A stretch of 64,000 bases of DNA from Ruania halotolerans (GTDB lineage: Bacteria; Actinomycetota; Actinomycetes; Actinomycetales; Beutenbergiaceae), in contig NZ_CP088017.1 in NCBI RefSeq assembly GCF_021049285.1, positions 3,297,380-3,361,379 on the forward strand, in the 5' to 3' direction. The notes under the pieces were generated by a model. The model saw only the letters and a program-made list of their open reading frames with translations. It made no database searches and had not been told where the DNA came from. Made by a program: the position numbers and the translations under genes. Numbering within the stretch: the first letter of the stretch is position 1; the number at the start of each line of letters is the position of its first letter. Positions 39,728-48,520 of the stretch are shown piece after piece.

Positions 39728-41229
39728 CGGGCTCCTTCGCGGAGCGCCCGATCAGAGGCGGAAGGCAGCGGATGCGGTCGCGTCCGGCTGCGCGGCACCG
39801 TGATGACGGCCAGCAGGGGCACGCCCGATGCGGCGAGCTCGGCGATGCTGTCGTTGATCCGGTCCGTGTGGGTACTGTCCTTGACGACCACCAGGACTGC
39901 CGCCTCACAATGCCGTTCGGCGGCCAGTCGGCTCGGCGCGGGCGCATCTGCGCTCACGGTGACGAAGCGCAGGTCGGCGGTTGCTGTCCCGGTCAACCGC
40001 TGCCGGACAGCGGCGGTGATGATCGGGTCCGGCTCGGTGATCTCAGTTCCAGCGCCGCCAATCGCCACGGTCAAGGTCGGCACCACCGGGCATTCGTACT
40101 CCTGCAACAGACCGGCCGTCCGCGTGGGCTCAAGCTCCAGTCCCGCCACCACCAGTTCGGTGCTGATCTCGTCCGGAGCGGGCAGCACCAGATCAACAGT
40201 GGACCGATCCTGAGCGAACACCATCGCCAGATTCGCGGCCACATCGGCTGGGGCGGGCGTGTGGTCCAGGATGACGATCCGGCGCGTCTGCTTCGGAAGA
40301 TCGACCAGGATGAGCTCACGCGCGAGCCGCAGCCCGGCCAAGTCGCCATCTCGCGCCGGAATCCTCGACTCGGCCCCCGGAAGTGCCACGATCACTCCGG
40401 CGCCGGTGATCAGCGCGATCTCGGCCCGACTGCCCACCCGCCGATCCAGTTTGTTGGCCAGGAACGCAAGCACAAGGCCCAGGAGGAGGCCGCCCAGAAC
40501 GCCTGATGCGGCGATGGTGCGCACATTCGGCGCCGTCTCCAGCGGGTTCTCCTGCGCTGGTGAGAGGATCACCCCTCCCACGGTGTTGATGCTCTCCAGT
40601 ACGTTCTTGCGGGTGATGAGGCTGTTGATCTCGATGGTGACCAACTCACGGTCGCTTTCGGCCTGATTGGCCTCGCTGCTACCCGGTTCAGCGGCCGCGG
40701 AGGCTGCATTCGCACGGACCAGGTCCTGGCGCAACCCGGTGAGCTGGTCGTCGATCATCTCGATCATGCTGGACAGGCGTGCCCGCGCCTGGGCCTCGCG
40801 GTAGTCCAGATAGGCCGCCGCAATCCCATCGGCACCGTCACGTGCGCTCTCTGGGCTGTGCGCCGTGTAGGAGATCTGAAGCACCGTCGCATCGGCAACC
40901 GGAGTGGCCTCACTTGCCTCGCGGATCTCATTCGGGCTGCGTGGTGTGTCGAACTGCGCAGATGCCAGGCTGGCGACGGAGTACGACGTCGCGATGGAGG
41001 CCTCGGTACTGCCGTCGATGAGATCGGACGCCGACTGGGATGACTGGAACGGGTCGCTGGCGATCACATTGATCTGTACGGACGCAGTCGCGGAGTAGGT
41101 TGCCGGCGTCACCACGAGGTAACTGGCTGCGAGCGCCGCCCCGATGACGGTCACCACCAGGATTAAGAGCCAGCGCCCCCGGAGAGTTGCTCCGTAATGC
41201 GCCAGGGTCGACTCGGGCGTCTCCCCCAT
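39724..41229 (-). CDS. Wzz/CapA-type polysaccharide co-polymerase with degenerate kinase-like domain
   Basis: The 501-residue protein has TM1 near residues 20-40 and a Wzz-type extracellular domain (ATYSATASVQINV; coiled coil around 150-215 with SMIEMIDDQLTGLRQDL). TM2 is near 240-260 and a cytoplasmic domain of about 240 residues follows. That domain resembles a BY-kinase fold: ELILVDLPKQTRRIVILDH and PADVAANLAMVFAQ stand where a Walker A would be. But the GK(S/T) residues are missing, so ATP binding is doubtful. Such proteins set chain length with Wzy. GAGGAGG precedes the ATG. It is divergent from the Wzy-like gene. Confidence 0.83.
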   Translation of the reverse strand: MGETPESTLAHYGATLRGRWLLILVVTVIGAALAASYLVVTPATYSATASVQINVIASDPFQSSQSASDLIDGSTEASIATSYSVASLASAQFDTPRSPNEIREASEATPVADATVLQISYTAHSPESARDGADGIAAAYLDYREAQARARLSSMIEMIDDQLTGLRQDLVRANAASAAAEPGSSEANQAESDRELVTIEINSLITRKNVLESINTVGGVILSPAQENPLETAPNVRTIAASGVLGGLLLGLVLAFLANKLDRRVGSRAEIALITGAGVIVALPGAESRIPARDGDLAGLRLARELILVDLPKQTRRIVILDHTPAPADVAANLAMVFAQDRSTVDLVLPAPDEISTELVVAGLELEPTRTAGLLQEYECPVVPTLTVAIGGAGTEITEPDPIITAAVRQRLTGTATADLRFVTVSADAPAPSRLAAERHCEAAVLVVVKDSTHTDRINDSIAELAASGVPLLAVITVPRSRTRPHPLPSASDRALREGAR

Positions 41230-41305
41230 GAACCGCCTCCTCGCTAGAACTGGCGCGCCCTCGCAGCACTTGTGCTACGCGATCGGGTAGGGCATCGTTC
41301 CAAGG

Positions 41306-42670
41306 ATGCCACGGCCCGCGCTGCGAGGTCGCTCTTCGAGCACATCCTCCGCCGAACGTGACTCGTCCTCGCCCATGGAGCCACGTGTGTTCGCCCACCG
41401 GTCTGCGCCGGTTGGCGTGCTCCCCACCTGGCCGCTCGCGGCTGGGTTCGCGGGCTATCCCCTGTGGTGGGTGCTCGGAGTCGGGGACCTCATCTGGCCG
41501 GTGGTCGCTCTCGTGATGATGTGCTATTTGGCGACACGAGGCCGACTGCACGTTCATGTGCCACGCGGATTCGGCCTCTGGCTTCTCTTCCTCGTCTGGA
41601 TGGCGGTCTCGGTGGTTCAGCTCGACACCGCCGGCAGGTTCCTCGGGTTCACCTTCCGGGCCTTGCTCTACGTCAGTGCCACGGTGATCTTCGTCTACGT
41701 CTACAACGCACGCGAGCAGATCACCCGCCACTACGTGTCCCGGGTAGCCTCGGTGTTTCTCGCCGTGATGACGGTCGGTGGTCTCCTGGGCGTGGCGTTC
41801 CCCCTGCTCTCACTACGGACGCCGTTGGCGTCGGTGCTGCCGAGCAGCATCGCCGGGAACGACTTCGTCCAGGAGATGGTGGTCCGTCGAGTCACACAGT
41901 TCAACCCGGACGCCTGGGCTCCGGGCACACCCCGGCCGAGTGCCCCCTTCGTCTACACCAACGGCTGGGGCTACGCGTATGCCATCCTCCTTCCGATCGT
42001 GATCGCCTACGCAATCGAATCCCGAGGCACGCGCCGACTCCGTTGGCTGGTCCCCACCATCGCACTCTCCACAGTGCCGGCACTGCTGAGCCTGAACCGT
42101 GGCATGTTCGTCGGGCTGGGAGTCGCCCTCGTGTACGTGCTGATCCGTGCGATCCTCTCCCGGAACATCAAGGTCATCGGTGCCGTCCTCACGCTGACTG
42201 CCGTGGGCGGACTGGTCTTCGTCGCACTTCCTACCGAGGAACGGCTCTCCCAGCGCCTCGAAGGCAGCAGCACGACCGAGGACCGCTTCGCCCTCTACGT
42301 CGAGACCATCGAGCGCACTGCCGAGTCGCCGATCATCGGCTTCGGCGCACCCCGGCCCTCTGACGCCCTGGGTGTGGCGGTCGGGACTCAAGGGCAGGTG
42401 TGGATGGTGGTGTTCTCCCACGGATTCGGAGCAATCGTTCCCTTCGTCGGGTGGTTCCTCTCCGTGTTCCGACGATCGTGGCAGCTAGGGGACCCGGTCG
42501 GCCTGGCCATGGGCGCCGCCATGGCCAGCACCTCGGTGACGATCTTCTTCTACGGCATCCTGCACACCGGTCTGATGCTCGTCTTCATGATCGCTGGCTC
42601 GGTGATGCAGCCCTCGTCCGGGGGATCTCCGGAGCAGCTCGATCCTGCTCGCCCGGCCGGAACGGTGTGA
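41306..42670 (+). CDS. O-antigen ligase/polymerase-like membrane protein (Wzy/WaaL family)
   Basis: The 454-residue polytopic protein has about 10-11 hydrophobic segments, a large extracellular loop around 190-225, and a second loop holding GSSTTEDRFALYVETIERT and PIIGFGAPRP. The latter resembles the conserved Wzy_C pattern in which Arg and His residues matter. Polymerases of this type join repeat units and ligases move the chain to an acceptor; the two cannot be told apart by sequence alone. The first ATG (41306) gives a Ser/Arg-rich tail; ATG 41375 is an alternative. The wzz-like gene is 76 bases away, divergent. Confidence 0.83.
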   Translation: MPRPALRGRSSSTSSAERDSSSPMEPRVFAHRSAPVGVLPTWPLAAGFAGYPLWWVLGVGDLIWPVVALVMMCYLATRGRLHVHVPRGFGLWLLFLVWMAVSVVQLDTAGRFLGFTFRALLYVSATVIFVYVYNAREQITRHYVSRVASVFLAVMTVGGLLGVAFPLLSLRTPLASVLPSSIAGNDFVQEMVVRRVTQFNPDAWAPGTPRPSAPFVYTNGWGYAYAILLPIVIAYAIESRGTRRLRWLVPTIALSTVPALLSLNRGMFVGLGVALVYVLIRAILSRNIKVIGAVLTLTAVGGLVFVALPTEERLSQRLEGSSTTEDRFALYVETIERTAESPIIGFGAPRPSDALGVAVGTQGQVWMVVFSHGFGAIVPFVGWFLSVFRRSWQLGDPVGLAMGAAMASTSVTIFFYGILHTGLMLVFMIAGSVMQPSSGGSPEQLDPARPAGTV

Positions 42671-42673
42671 CCG

Positions 42674-43579
42674 ATGCCCCGTCTCACAGTCCTGCTGCCC
42701 GTGCGCAACAGCGCTGGCACGATCCGCACGGCGGTGAGATCGGTGCTCCGGGCCCTGCCGCGCGATGCATCGCTGGCAGTTCTGGACGATGGCAGCACCG
42801 ACGAGACGCCAGCCATCCTGGACGCGGTAGCGTGCCGGCAACTGCAGGTGCTGACCTCGTCTGGGATAGGCGTGGCCGAGGGTCTGAACACACTCCTGGA
42901 GCGAACGGACAGCGAATACGTCGCTCGGATGGACGGCGACGACGTCACGCTGCCCTGGCGGTTCACCGTGCAACAGAGGGCGCTCCGCCAGGCGGGAGCG
43001 GATGTGACATTCACGACGATCGCGCTGCTGCACCCGCGTCGGCTGCAGCCGACGCTGCCGATACCGATCCCGCCAGCGGCGTTCGGGCTGCATCTGATGG
43101 TCACTAATCCGGTCGCCCATCCGGCAATGTTTGCCCGGCGGTCGTCCATCGCACAGGTGGGTGGCTATCGCCAGGTGCCGTCGGAGGATTACGACCTGTG
43201 GCTCCGGATGACGCTCGCCGGGGTCCGCCTGCACAAGAGCGCCGAGCCCGGGCTCCTCTATCGCGTGCACGAGAATCAGATCACCGCATCCACTCAGTGG
43301 CGGCAGTCGTCCTGGTCAGACCCAGACATTCAGGCCTCCTACGGTGCGCTCAGCCGTGAGCTGCTCGGAGTGCCGATACCGCGGCTGCTGACTCTCGCCG
43401 CCGACGCAGGAACCACCCGGGCATCCTTTGAGGAACATATCGACACCCTCACGAGCGCACTCCAGCGCCGCGGCTCGGCCCTGCCTCACCGTGACCGGTG
43501 GTATCTCAGCAGGACCGTCGCCACCAGGGTCGCGAACGCTCGCAGGGTCTATGCCCAGGCGCGCCGAGAACGGGAGTGA
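42674..43579 (+). CDS. Family 2 glycosyltransferase (GT-A fold)
   Basis: The 301-residue protein has the GT2 opening LTVLLPVRNSAGTIRTAVRSV, LAVLDDGSTDETP, and the metal/nucleotide-sugar motif YVARMDGDDVTLPWRF (Asp-Gly-Asp). A later GGYRQVPSEDYDLWLRM segment carries the ED catalytic base. No membrane segment is evident, so it is a cytosolic-face transferase for the repeat unit. It begins 3 bases after the Wzy-like gene and is translationally coupled. The sugar is unknown. Confidence 0.92.
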   Translation: MPRLTVLLPVRNSAGTIRTAVRSVLRALPRDASLAVLDDGSTDETPAILDAVACRQLQVLTSSGIGVAEGLNTLLERTDSEYVARMDGDDVTLPWRFTVQQRALRQAGADVTFTTIALLHPRRLQPTLPIPIPPAAFGLHLMVTNPVAHPAMFARRSSIAQVGGYRQVPSEDYDLWLRMTLAGVRLHKSAEPGLLYRVHENQITASTQWRQSSWSDPDIQASYGALSRELLGVPIPRLLTLAADAGTTRASFEEHIDTLTSALQRRGSALPHRDRWYLSRTVATRVANARRVYAQARRERE

Positions 43580-43589
43580 GCGGAGCAAG

Positions 43590-46500
43590 CTACCCGATCG
43601 ACGCCTCCATGCTGAAGGCCAGACTCTCGGCTACCGGATCGCTGGAATGAACTTCGACGGCGATCGTGTTCTCCCCCGGTTCCAGCGTCGTGATCGGGAC
43701 AACGAGCTCCACGGATTCCTCCCTGTCCGGTGCCGCGTCGCCGACGTCGGCCGGCGTCCGGGCTGTCACGTCATCCGGAAGGTTGAGTCGACCGACCTCC
43801 TCTCCATTCGCGTACACGATGAGCCCTAGACCGCTCACCGTGCTCAGCAGCAGCTCACCGGTCGCGGCCTCGGGGAGGGTGAACTCGGTGCGGTAGTACG
43901 AGGTGATCGGCGCAGATCCGAGAACGGTGCTCAGTTCGGGGTTCATGTCGTGAGGACCCCACCCCAACGGCGCCGCCCCGGACTGCCATGACGTCACGTC
44001 GGTGTCCGGCTGCTGCCAGTCGTCAACCACGTCGTCCTCGCCGTCGTAGTAGCGCCATTGTGCGGCCTCATCGATCACGACCACGGCATCAGCTGGCGTT
44101 GCCGGACCCACGGAGTCGCCGTGTCCCTCATCGGCGGCACGCTCCTCACCCTCGGCCGGCTCCTCGACCTCCACCGGCTCCCCCTGCTCGGCCGGCTCCT
44201 CGACCTCCACCGGCTCCCCCTGCTCGGCCGGCTCCTCAGCCTCCACTGGCTCCTCGGCCTCCACCGGCTCGTCAACCTCGCCCGCCTCGTCGTCGGGCGC
44301 TCGCCGCTCCGCTGCCTGCTCCTCGCCTGTTTCGGTCTCGGCAACGGCACCGTCCGCATCCTCATCGGCAGCTGGCTCCTGCTCGACAGGTGCCTGGGCC
44401 GGCCCGGCCAGTGCGACGAACGCGGGAAGGAGGACAGCGCTCATCTCGAAGCTGTGGGTTGGAGTACTGCGATAGTTGGAGTGCACCTCGGCAGTCACCG
44501 TGTTGTCCCCGGGATCCAGGTCGGCGACGGGCACGGTGAACTCGACCGGTTCGGCCGCACGGGGCGCAGCATTCGCGTAGGTGTTCGCCGACACCGGGCC
44601 CGCATCGATGTTCTCCCGTGCCACCTCGACCCCATTCAGGTAGACCACGATCCCATCGTCGGCGCGGGTGCTGAACTGCACGTCTCCCGTGGCGTTCGGG
44701 GGGAGGGCAAACTCGGACCTGTAGTAGGACGCGAGCGGTCGAGGTGAGGCATCCGTGGTGAGCTCGGTGCCCAACTCCGCCTGTCCCCAGCCCAACGGAG
44801 CGGCACCGGTCGGCCACGACGAGACGTCGGTGCCCGGCTGTTGCCAATCCGCGGTCACCGGATCCGCACCGTAGTGGTAATGCCACGAGGAGCCGGCTCC
44901 GATCACCACGCCCGGTTCGGGGTCCGGGTCGGGGTCGGGGTCGGGGTCCTCGATGGGCGGTTGTGTCCCGAAGGTGGCGACCGCGCTCAGCTCGAAGCTG
45001 TGACTGGGGGTACTGCGATAGTTGGAGTGCACCTCGGCGGTGATCGTGTTGGTCCCGGTGGTGACCAGGTTGCCGGGGACGGTCGCCGTGACTGGATTGG
45101 CCACGGCATTGCCTGCGGACACCGCGGTGGTGGCGTAGACGCCGGGGCCCGATGCCCCCGGATCGACGTTCTGCCGCAACACCTCGACGCCGTTCACGTA
45201 CACCACGATGCCGTCATCGGCACGTGTGGTGAGCTGGACCGATTCGACGGTGCTCGCATCGACCACGTCGAAGGTCGAGCGGTAGAAGGAGGCGAGTGGC
45301 CGCAACGGTGCATCGCTGGTCAGCGTCGTCCCGAGGTCGCTGTGGCCCCACCCCAGCGGGGCACTGCCGGTGGGCCAGGAGGAATGGTCGAAGCCCTGAT
45401 TCTCCCAGCCTGCTGCTGGCCCCTCGGCATCGAACCAGTACGACCAGGCCGAACCGGCCGCGATCAACGTCGGATCTTGCGGGCCAGGCTCAGGCGGATC
45501 AACGACGACCGTCGCTGTCGACGCCGACCGATTGTGCGCAGCGTCGACGGCCCGCACCGCGAAGGAGGAGTCGTCGGAGACTCGTGGCAGGGTAACCGTG
45601 GTCTGTGTCGTGGCCGCCAGGACACGTCCCGAGTTGAGTACCTCGTATGACTGTGCGCCACCGACCTCGTCCCACGTCAGACGGACCTCCTCGCCGACCG
45701 CCTGCCCGTCGAGATTGGCCGGAACCGCGGGTGCACTGGTGTCCCGGGGGGCGAATCGGACGAATCCACCGGACCATTGCCGCGTGTATCCCGCACGGAC
45801 CGAAGAGGTGAAGTCCCCGCCCTCCCACAGTGTGCCTGTGGAGTCGACGAACAGCGCCCATGCGCCCGCGCCGTTGCGTTGATGCGTCTCCGGGCTGAAC
45901 TCCGGGTCGAATGCGGCGGTAGTCGCACTCCAGGCACCGGTCGCATTGATGCGGTCCGCCGAGGTCCACGAGGTGCCCACGTTCGGCCAGGAGCTCGCGC
46001 CGGAATAGTTGGCGTCGTAGCAGTGGCAGCCGCCATAGACCGTGACGCCGTCGGAGGCGAGCGCCTGGAAGTCTCCGCCCCGTTGCCCGATATTGGTGCT
46101 GAGCAGACTGAAGTCGTCGCGGCTGTAGGAGTAGAGATTGTGTTCAGATCCTCCGAGCCAGACTCGGTCGCCGACCTCCAGCACGGCTTGTTGGTAACCA
46201 GACCGTTCGGAACTGCTCTTCGGGATGTCCCAGGCCAGCGCCGTGGCATCCGAGGTGCGCAATGCAGCGCCCTTCAGAGTCTCGACGGCGTCGGGCTGAT
46301 TGAACTTCGCCGCAGTGAAGTATCCGGCGAAGTACACCCGATCACCCTGGTCGGAGGCATCGAGATCGACGACCGTCCCGTTGAACTCCGGGTTCCAACT
46401 CCGGTCGGGTGTCCCGTCGGTCACGGAGAACCGCGCTCCGGCCCGGGTGTACGCCTCGCCATTCTCGGTGCCACCCGTGGAGTGGGTGAAGGCGCCGCCC

Positions 46501-47837
46501 ACGTACAGCCACTCGTCGTGCACGTCCACTGATCGCACCGCAACCGCGCTGCCACCGCCGAGATAGTTGATCAGCCGACCGGAGAAGCCCGGATCGAGCT
46601 CCCCCGTGTGTGCGTCGAGCACTGCGAGTCCTTGGCGTGGCTCACCGTTCGTGGTCGTGAAGAAGCCACCCACGGCGAGGCGTCCGCCGGGCAACGCTGC
46701 CAGCGATTTGATCTGATAGTCGAACGTCGGACGGAAGGTGGAGATCCACGCGCCGGTCTCACGGTCGAACGCCGCCAGATACGCCTGGCTCTGCCGGTTC
46801 GCACCGCCGGCGGATGTCTGCACGTGTGTGAAGTTGCCGCCCACGAAGATCATGCCGTCCACCTCGGCGAAGGCCGAGGCTTCGTTGCTCCCCTCGTACG
46901 AGTTCGGGCCGTTTCCGAGGCCGTTGAGGCCCCATGTGGTCCGTTCGGCGAAACTCTGGGGGCCAGGGCCCTGGGTGCTCTGGTCGATGCCCCCGGACGG
47001 GACCGTCAGCGCCACGTCCTCACTGGTGAGCTGTGGCCGCAGGAACACCTGGGTGAAGGGACGAGGGTTGATCATCGACGTGCTGCTGCCCCAGATGTAA
47101 CTCGTCGACGACGAGCTGCCTCGGGCGGAGGTGCCGTAGCCGAAACCGGTCATCCAGCCCTGTGCCGATCCTGCCGTCGTGGTGACCCGGCGGTAGAGGC
47201 TGTCTGATCCGAAGTTGGTTGTCGAGCCACCGGTCCGGGTGACGCCGTCGACCCGCCACTGTCCGACACGCTGATTGTTGTAGAACTGCCACGTCCAGGT
47301 GTCCCGCGGGCTCGCGAGCGTGAAGGTGAGGTCTTGCCACTGGGTCCCGCTCTGGTTCAGGGCGCGGCGAAGCCGGATACCCTCAGCCAGGGATGTGACC
47401 GGTTCACCGTTGAGTAGGCCCTCGATCGTCCGGGAGGGTAACTGCCGCGGCGTGAACGCTGCGGTACCCGTGTGCGGTGAACGCACCTGCCCACTGGTCC
47501 CCGACCCCATATTGGATTCGGACCAGCCCTCTCGGCCACGTCCGATCATGACCCAACCACCGCCGTCGGTGGTCTGGTCGCAGTAGAACTGGTCCGGCGC
47601 ACCCAGCTCCGGGGTCCACAACCAGTAAATCCCGTCAGGTGCGTCGTCGTCGTTCTGCTTGATCTCCCAGCACGACGCCGCGGCTGTGGCCTCGGTGAGT
47701 CCGTCGACCGTACCTGGAGGCTCGATGGCCGAGGCACTCTGCTGCGGAAGAATGGCTAGCAGCGGGGCGAGCAGCGCTCCAGCGGTAGCGAAGGCGAGGA
47801 GCCGGTACCGGCTGGGCGTTGGCTGGGAGCGTGTCAC
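43590..47837 (-). CDS. Very large secreted modular protein: GGGW fibrinogen-like domain, propeller-like repeats, Fn3, three jelly-roll-like modules
   Basis: 1415 residues from GTG 47837, chosen for the AAGGA Shine-Dalgarno and the signal peptide that follows (cleavage near ASA37). Residues 50-270 hold a bacterial fibrinogen-like domain with YCD (85-87) and GGGW (92-95). Residues 300-700 hold repeats of the type VGGxFT (332, 389, 446, 503, 672), like DUF5122/delta-60 propellers. Residues 702-780 are a fibronectin III domain. Three related modules at 790-956, 976-1143 and 1252-1415 share APLGWG, FYRS/YYRS, DDGIVVYVNG and NTITAEVHS. A DPDPDP linker separates modules 1 and 2, and an acidic 90-residue Glu/Pro/Val stretch separates 2 and 3. 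No LPXTG or C-terminal membrane anchor is seen. It is probably an exported glycan-binding or adhesion protein of the polysaccharide locus; the function is inferred. Confidence 0.85.
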   Translation of the reverse strand: MTRSQPTPSRYRLLAFATAGALLAPLLAILPQQSASAIEPPGTVDGLTEATAAASCWEIKQNDDDAPDGIYWLWTPELGAPDQFYCDQTTDGGGWVMIGRGREGWSESNMGSGTSGQVRSPHTGTAAFTPRQLPSRTIEGLLNGEPVTSLAEGIRLRRALNQSGTQWQDLTFTLASPRDTWTWQFYNNQRVGQWRVDGVTRTGGSTTNFGSDSLYRRVTTTAGSAQGWMTGFGYGTSARGSSSSTSYIWGSSTSMINPRPFTQVFLRPQLTSEDVALTVPSGGIDQSTQGPGPQSFAERTTWGLNGLGNGPNSYEGSNEASAFAEVDGMIFVGGNFTHVQTSAGGANRQSQAYLAAFDRETGAWISTFRPTFDYQIKSLAALPGGRLAVGGFFTTTNGEPRQGLAVLDAHTGELDPGFSGRLINYLGGGSAVAVRSVDVHDEWLYVGGAFTHSTGGTENGEAYTRAGARFSVTDGTPDRSWNPEFNGTVVDLDASDQGDRVYFAGYFTAAKFNQPDAVETLKGAALRTSDATALAWDIPKSSSERSGYQQAVLEVGDRVWLGGSEHNLYSYSRDDFSLLSTNIGQRGGDFQALASDGVTVYGGCHCYDANYSGASSWPNVGTSWTSADRINATGAWSATTAAFDPEFSPETHQRNGAGAWALFVDSTGTLWEGGDFTSSVRAGYTRQWSGGFVRFAPRDTSAPAVPANLDGQAVGEEVRLTWDEVGGAQSYEVLNSGRVLAATTQTTVTLPRVSDDSSFAVRAVDAAHNRSASTATVVVDPPEPGPQDPTLIAAGSAWSYWFDAEGPAAGWENQGFDHSSWPTGSAPLGWGHSDLGTTLTSDAPLRPLASFYRSTFDVVDASTVESVQLTTRADDGIVVYVNGVEVLRQNVDPGASGPGVYATTAVSAGNAVANPVTATVPGNLVTTGTNTITAEVHSNYRSTPSHSFELSAVATFGTQPPIEDPDPDPDPDPEPGVVIGAGSSWHYHYGADPVTADWQQPGTDVSSWPTGAAPLGWGQAELGTELTTDASPRPLASYYRSEFALPPNATGDVQFSTRADDGIVVYLNGVEVARENIDAGPVSANTYANAAPRAAEPVEFTVPVADLDPGDNTVTAEVHSNYRSTPTHSFEMSAVLLPAFVALAGPAQAPVEQEPAADEDADGAVAETETGEEQAAERRAPDDEAGEVDEPVEAEEPVEAEEPAEQGEPVEVEEPAEQGEPVEVEEPAEGEERAADEGHGDSVGPATPADAVVVIDEAAQWRYYDGEDDVVDDWQQPDTDVTSWQSGAAPLGWGPHDMNPELSTVLGSAPITSYYRTEFTLPEAATGELLLSTVSGLGLIVYANGEEVGRLNLPDDVTARTPADVGDAAPDREESVELVVPITTLEPGENTIAVEVHSSDPVAESLAFSMEASIG

Positions 47838-47863
47838 TGGAGTGTCCTTCACGGGAGGAGTCG

Positions 47864-48520
47864 TTAACAGGCCGGATCGTCGCCGAATGTGCGCGACACG
47901 ATCACCCATGCACCGTCGACCTGATGGAGGGTGTAGATGTTCACAGCACGTGCTGCCGACGGGTCCTGAGGGAGGGGGGCACCAGCGCTGTCGAGCACAC
48001 GCACCTCGCTGGAATCGATGCACGCATGCACCGTCGCCACCGGCGGGGTGGCGGTACTGTCCTGGTCGATCACACTGGCCGAATCGACCACGGCTGAGCC
48101 GGTGCGGGTCCATCCATTGGAGTCGAGTTCGAGGAGCTCCGCCTCGAGCTCGGCAATGATCGTCTCGCCGGCTACTGCGTCGATGCGCTCCGGCACATCT
48201 TCCGCGTCCGGTGCGATTTCAGCTACGGCGGTCACGTACGTCTCGAGAAGGGTCTGCGCCGTATCGTCATCAATGGCGCCCTGGGCCGGCACCTGCGGGG
48301 CTGGGGTTGACGGCGAGGACGGCGACGACGGAGGACTGGGCGAGGGTGGAGGTGCCGACGATGAGGCCGGATCGCGCGCGGAGCCGGTGGGGTCGGCCGG
48401 ATCCGCGGATGACGTCGAATTCTGAGCGATCAGCACCCCCACGAGCACCATGATCAGCACGAGGACAACGCCGAGCAGAACGACCGTTCGTCGGCCGCGA
48501 CCGGCATGGACGCCGTTCAC
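47864..48520 (-). CDS. Membrane-anchored extracytoplasmic protein with Ser/Pro linker
   Basis: The 218-residue protein has a basic start, one hydrophobic segment (VVLLGVVLVLIMVLVGVLIAQ), a Ser/Pro-rich linker of about 40 residues, and a C-terminal globular domain ending GAWVIVSRTFGDDPAC. That domain has the look of small secreted SnoaL/NTF2-like or IMS-like domains (YVTAVAEI...VDGAWVI), but I do not recognise a named family. The start GTG at 48520 overlaps the glycosyltransferase stop by 4 bases, and the giant secreted protein begins 26 bases after its stop. It may help export or anchor the polymer or that protein. Confidence 0.7.
   Translation of the reverse strand: MNGVHAGRGRRTVVLLGVVLVLIMVLVGVLIAQNSTSSADPADPTGSARDPASSSAPPPSPSPPSSPSSPSTPAPQVPAQGAIDDDTAQTLLETYVTAVAEIAPDAEDVPERIDAVAGETIIAELEAELLELDSNGWTRTGSAVVDSASVIDQDSTATPPVATVHACIDSSEVRVLDSAGAPLPQDPSAARAVNIYTLHQVDGAWVIVSRTFGDDPAC

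Noticed and set aside
47838-48113. 92-codon N-terminal extension of the giant secreted protein
   Set aside because: It overlaps the upstream anchored-protein gene and would place the signal peptide internally; GTG 47837 has a Shine-Dalgarno and a proper signal sequence.
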